Shown here one piece after another: positions 60,323 to 64,000 of a DNA stretch of 64,000 nt; position 1 is the first letter of the stretch, and every line of letters begins with the position of its first letter. Made by a program: the position numbers and the translations under genes. The notes under the pieces are model-generated. The model searched no databases. It was not told where the DNA came from and saw nothing but the letters and a program-made list of their open reading frames with translations. The stretch is from Paraescarpia echinospica (taxonomy: Eukaryota > Annelida > Polychaeta > Sabellida > Siboglinidae), in assembly GCA_020002185.1 (NCBI GenBank), contig CM034531.1, positions 82,293,360 to 82,357,359 of the forward strand, in the 5' to 3' direction.

Positions 60323-60573
60323 TTGCTCAAACGTGTTTAAATTCTAGGAGGATGCCGTAAATGTTCGCAAAGTCACAATGCATTAGACATTGCAATGGGG
60401 TTCGTTACAAAATATATAAAATGGCGCCAGCTACCGAATGAAACAGTTCAATGCAATTTGACGCAAATAGCAATTTCCGATCGTAAAATCGCAAGTGCCA
60501 GGTGAGTGAGAGAATTAATCCATTGCTGGATGCATAGCGTTTGTTTCGACTGTGCAAACCAACGAGACCATCC

Positions 60574-60722
60574 CTGTCGTACGGAGCACAATGTCGTACT
60601 TCGGCCCATCCCTGACGTGGGGAGCACAGTGTCGTACTTCGGCCCATCCCTGTCGTACGTAGCACAATTAGATACTTTTTCCCATTCCTGACGTACGGAA
60701 CACAATGTCGTACTTCTGCCAA
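60574..60722. repeat. ~38-bp tandem repeat, about four copies
   Basis: The unit is roughly 'gtcgtacggagcacaatg' followed by 'tcgtacttcggcccatccct'. Overlapping open frames on both strands come from the repeat. Confidence 0.85.
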
Positions 60723-60979
60723 GCGTGTTGCGAAGTCACTGACATAAGCAACTAAGACACTGCACTAATGCATACACTTGGGGTTTCTTCCGAACATTTA
60801 AGAAGGACGTACGAAACAGCCGAATTAGTCGAGTTCTTGTTTTCGTAAATTATGTCAAACGAAACAAGAAACAAGCCAAAGCGATGACTGCCACAGCTGG
60901 GTAAATTTTGCCTGGTCCGCCTGTGGGAATTCATGATCAGATACTAAGGAAGAGGGATTCACCATTCAGTGAGTGGGAT

Positions 60980-61545
60980 GTTGGAAGGTGGAACGTCTCC
61001 TGAAGGAGGTAGTTCGGTTGACATATATTGTGAAGGGGATGGAGATGAGAATTAGCAGGGAGGCAGGTGGAATGGGGAGAGACGACAGGGAGGGAGTTGA
61101 GAGTACTGTGAGAGTGAAGGAGCAGGATAGTGGCAAGAAGGCTGAGTAAAGGAGAATGAGAGGAGGGAATGTGATTGGAGGGGAAGACATTGGAGAATCG
61201 ACGGCAGGAAACTTGACAGACGTGAAAGTGACAGGGGAGAAAGTGACCGTAGAGTAGGAGGTTGGAGGGAAAATGGGACAGGAGAGGAAAGCAGAAATTG
61301 AGATGGGAGGAAAGATGAAGGGACGAAAGGAAGTGAGAGTAAGTGTGACAGAAGAAGAGAAGTCAATAAAAGGGACGATGTCAGGAGGAAAGGTGACAAG
61401 AGAAAAGGCGACAGGAAGGAATGGAAGGGAAGAGAATATGACTGGACAGAAGGCGACGGGGGAAAAGACAACAACCAGGCAGGTGCAAACCGGAGAAGGA
61501 GCTACTCTGAGACAGTGATTGAGGGGCAATAAGAAAAGAGAGGGT
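60980..61545. repeat. Purine-rich low-complexity array
   Basis: The plus strand is about 80% A+G, with irregular units such as 'aggaaaggtgacaagag' and 'aaggcgacaggaagg'. It yields open frames of 140-187 residues on the minus strand (Phe/Pro/Ser-rich) that have no domain and are not called. Confidence 0.8.
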
Positions 61546-61559
61546 GTTCGTGGGCAACT

Positions 61560-62455
61560 CTATTCTGAGAAAGTCAGATAAGACACTAATCAAACTGGAA
61601 ATCAGTTTTCAATGGAGTACCAGAGGCATCAGTACTGGGACCTATATTATTCTTAATATATGTCAAAAAGTGTTGAAATTTGCGGATGATACAAAAGTGT
61701 TTAGAAGAATTAAACGTGATGGAGATAGACAGCACTTACAACATGATCTTGACAACTTGATCAAATGGTCTGAAAAGTGGCAAATGTTCAATTTTGGGAA
61801 ATGTAAATACATCCACACAGGACACGGAAACTAAGATGTACTATAAACAATGAAAGTTACTGTACTAAGTACTACTGTAAAAGAAAAGGACTTAGGGGTA
61901 GCCATTGGTGCTTATGCGTAGGTTGGTTTTGGAGCAGCGCGGAATTACAGCTTCAAAGGGAAATCAAAACCTTGGATTAATTAGCCTAAACATAGCGGAT
62001 AAGGAAAAAAACTAATAATTCCGCTGTACAAAACAATAGTTAGGCCTTGTTTAGAATAGTGTATACAAGCGTGGAGGCCATATTGCAAGAAGGACATTGA
62101 TATGCTAGAAAAAGTACAGACAGACTAAAATTATAACAAAACTGAGGGATCTTAGTTACGAAATACGCCTAAAAGTGTGGTTAAACAACACTAGAGACCA
62201 GGAGATTGAAAGGAGATCAGACTGAAGTGTTTAAAATACTGAATGGTTATGAAAATATTTATAGAAATATGTTTTTCTCAGTTAAGAAAGATAGAAGGAC
62301 TAGAGGACATGAAGTTACATTAGAAAAGGAGCAATGTAGATTAGTTGTAAGAATGTTCTCATTCTCACAAAGGACTGTAAATGAATGAAACAGATTATCT
62401 GGTGATTGTGTGGGTTGTAGTAGCGTGAATATGTTTAACAATAAAATAGACACGT
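61560..62455 (+). mobile_element. CR1-like LINE 3' fragment
   Basis: 'KVLKFADDTKVFRRIKRDG' (FADD, 61670), 'LIKWSEKWQMFNFGKC', then in other frames 'GITASKGNQNLGLI' (61950), 'RRTRGHEVTLEKEQCRL' (62295) and 'FSFSQRTVNE'. It stops at a TA tract at 62460, 50 bp before the first NIDO exon, and lacks the usual 3' tail. Confidence 0.88.
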
Positions 62456-62509
62456 ACCATATATATATATATATATATATACACTGTATATATGTATATA
62501 TATTTGCAG

Positions 62510-62667
62510 ATATTAGATACAGCTACTATCAGTACGGCCGTTCCCATGGTGACACTAATATCCATGACAGCGGTTTGAACTGCGATTTGACCGGCAAAGC
62601 ATGCGCGACCGATTTTATACAGATTCCGAAAATTCAGATCTTCAACGGCCAGCATACGCGACTGAAG
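62510..62667 (+). CDS. NIDO domain exon 1
   Basis: The acceptor is 'atttgcag'; 158 bp, phase 1 in and phase 0 out. It begins with the linker 'YIRYSYYQYGRSHGD', in line with the 'Y-P-Y-G...GD' start of NIDO domains, then 'GKACATDFIQIPKIQIFNG' and 'QHTRLK'. The donor reads GCAAGT, a non-canonical but strong GC donor. Phase 0 at this point is required by the next exon, and the nearby GT would shift the frame. Confidence 0.88.
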
Positions 62668-63293
62668 GCAAGTGGACTTTCGACCGAGTCATGTAGACCT
62701 ATTGAGTGACTCCCCTGCCCATTGTCGTACAGCTGTTCTTAACCCCTCAATCTAGATTCTCCAATGTTAACTGACTGAAATAGTGGAGGTTTACTTTGCA
62801 ATGCATTTCATATTCACGCGACATTTGTTAAAAACTGATCGTGTGACTTGCATTGGGACAAGTCACATTCTGTTTAAAGCCGCCGAAACAGAGGAATGTG
62901 ATCTTAGAATTAGGGACTTGTATTAGTTAATGACTGTAAATTCACAGTTTCTATTTGAGCTGTTTAGAAGGCATTATTTGTTTAGGTTAGGCTATTATCA
63001 TAAATGTTCACACTTTGCTATTATGTGTAAGGTTTCTATGTGAAGGGTTTGTTCCGTTTCAGTGTTAATGTATCAATGTCAACGTATGGCATCCATTTTT
63101 CAGTTGTAAAATCGAGTGGATCATGTATATTACACTAAAAGGGATACTACATTCTGGGCAATATTTGGAGGTACTCTACTGTGTGTTTATGTATTTAATG
63201 GGCTTGTATGGAAATACAATAGCTTTTATGGTATGGTTTCTGTTCGTGCACTTCACAAACAGTCGTTTTAATTGGTGTTGTTTGTGAGTATAG
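62668..63293 (+). other. GC-AG intron of the NIDO region
   Basis: It starts GCAAGT after AAG and ends 'gtgagtatag'. A read-through frame stops within 30 bases. No other content was seen. Confidence 0.75.
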
Positions 63294-63524
63294 ATATACA
63301 CGAACGGCTACGTCACGTTCGGAATGACGTTCGACGGCCGTTACCCGAACCAGCTCTCCAAGGGATTGTTAGGTGTCACGAAACAAAACACTGCAGCGAA
63401 GCTAGGATTCGCCATGCTGACGCCTTTATGGACGGACAACGACGCCCGTGTCGGGGAAGTCTACTATCACATCTACGACCTCACGAAACCTGGCTCAACA
63501 ACTACCGACAACGCTCGAGTGAAG
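63294..63524 (+). CDS. NIDO domain exon 2
   Basis: 231 bp, phase 0 at both ends, donor GTGTGT. It reads 'IYTNGYVTFGMTFDGRYP', the 'N-G-x-x-[ST]-F-G' strand typical of NIDO, then 'LLGVTKQNTAAKLGFAMLTP', 'LWTDNDARVGEVYYHIYD' (the 'P-x-W-x-D' motif) and 'TTTDNARVK'. It supports a nidogen/mucin-4/SNED-like extracellular domain. Confidence 0.93.
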
Positions 63525-63589
63525 GTGTGTGAACGTGCGCTAGCAAGGACATGGTTAATCTATATACACACACACACCTGCGCGCGCAA

Positions 63590-63620
63590 GTGCGTGCGTG
63601 TGTGCGTGTGTGTGTGTGGG
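63590..63620. repeat. Short (GT)n/(GC)n tract
   Basis: About 30 bp of GT/GC alternation in the intron. Confidence 0.8.
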
Positions 63621-63845
63621 GGAATGAGTGAGCTAACAAATGTATTTTTTTAGGTTTTAAGACCTTGTTGTGTGTTCAGCAGATGTCTACATTGTTTGTT
63701 TAAAGATACAGTTGATGGATGTTCAGTTAATTACCGCCATTTACGCCTACTACAAGGTAAAATATATAATCTGTAACGCAAATTAGTTTTAGAAAACGTT
63801 TATGTTATTGTTAGCTTTACATTCTGAACGTTTCTCCGCTCGCAG

Positions 63846-63977
63846 CACGCCATCGACCATGCCAATGATAATGTCATCGCGAACGGAGGTGTGTCCGTGA
63901 CTGATGTCACGTGGGTAATGGTGATCACGTGGTGTCGCATGATCCCTCGCATGTACTACTCGTCGTTGTACGATCAG
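63846..63977 (+). CDS. NIDO domain exon 3 (last in window)
   Basis: Acceptor 'cgctcgcag', donor GTGGGT; 132 bp, phase 0 at both ends. It begins HAIDHANDNVIANGG and contains 'TDVTWVMVITWCRM', the late NIDO strand with the W-x-[LMV]-V-x-T-W pattern, then 'PRMYYSSLYDQ'. The domain and the protein continue beyond the window. Confidence 0.9.
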
Positions 63978-64000
63978 GTGGGTGGAACAATGAATCGGAT

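Noticed and set aside
60966..61529. 187-residue minus-strand Phe/Pro/Ser-rich frame and a 140-residue overlapping frame
   Set aside because: Several frames are open at once because the purine-rich array lacks stop codons; there is no domain and no splice or start context.

Overview
This window looks like nuclear DNA of an intron-rich, AT-rich marine invertebrate, possibly a lophotrochozoan such as a mollusc; the species cannot be named from sequence alone. The evidence is GT-AG spliced exons of a modular extracellular protein, long introns full of decayed CR1-, RTE- and jockey-like LINEs, a Penelope-like fragment, a Ty3/Gypsy integrase, tRNA-derived SINE sequence, abundant (TA)n/(GT)n tracts and a tyrosine-recombinase element. 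No bacterial-style genes, operons or CRISPR arrays are present.

One host gene runs left to right across nearly the whole window. Fourteen exons are readable: five CUB domains, each split into two exons (3001-3119/10314-10551, 12059-12168/19584-19815, 20846-20964/28378-28618, 46039-46148/46790-47021, 52504-52622/53466-53700), one EGF-like exon (59746-59862) and three NIDO-type exons (62510-62667, 63294-63524, 63846-63977). All junction phases agree: phase 1 between modules, phase 0 inside each CUB domain and inside the NIDO region. The product is inferred to be a secreted or cell-surface CUB5-EGF-NIDO protein. Its 5' end lies left of the window or is undetected, and its 3' end lies to the right. 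The CUB domains alternate between two subtypes (A-B-A-B-A), so the gene grew by duplicating a two-domain unit.

Layout: 1-2935 is a fold-back repeat and trinucleotide-repeat region; 3120-10313 holds two LINEs in tandem (minus strand); 10552-12058 a LINE 3' fragment and Penelope-like fragments; 12169-19583 a fold-back MITE, decayed LINEs and a second conserved pseudogene; 20965-28377 a Gypsy integrase and an almost complete LINE preceded by a SINE-like head; 28619-46038 (17.4 kb intron) a 7.2-kb tyrosine-recombinase element, two LINEs and a long GTGCAT minisatellite; 47022-62509 further LINEs, minisatellites and SINE-like copies.

The most notable feature is 29489-36682. It has split direct repeats in the order A1-body-B1-A2-B2 (minus strand), 254/254 and 346/347 identical by eye, with a decayed tyrosine recombinase, a decayed SGNH-hydrolase gene, no visible reverse transcriptase, and an array of about 35 palindromic TGGC-N5-GCC(A) motifs. 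The repeat layout matches the Ngaro/PAT group of YR retrotransposons. Near-identical repeats around broken genes suggest a recent insertion mobilised in trans.
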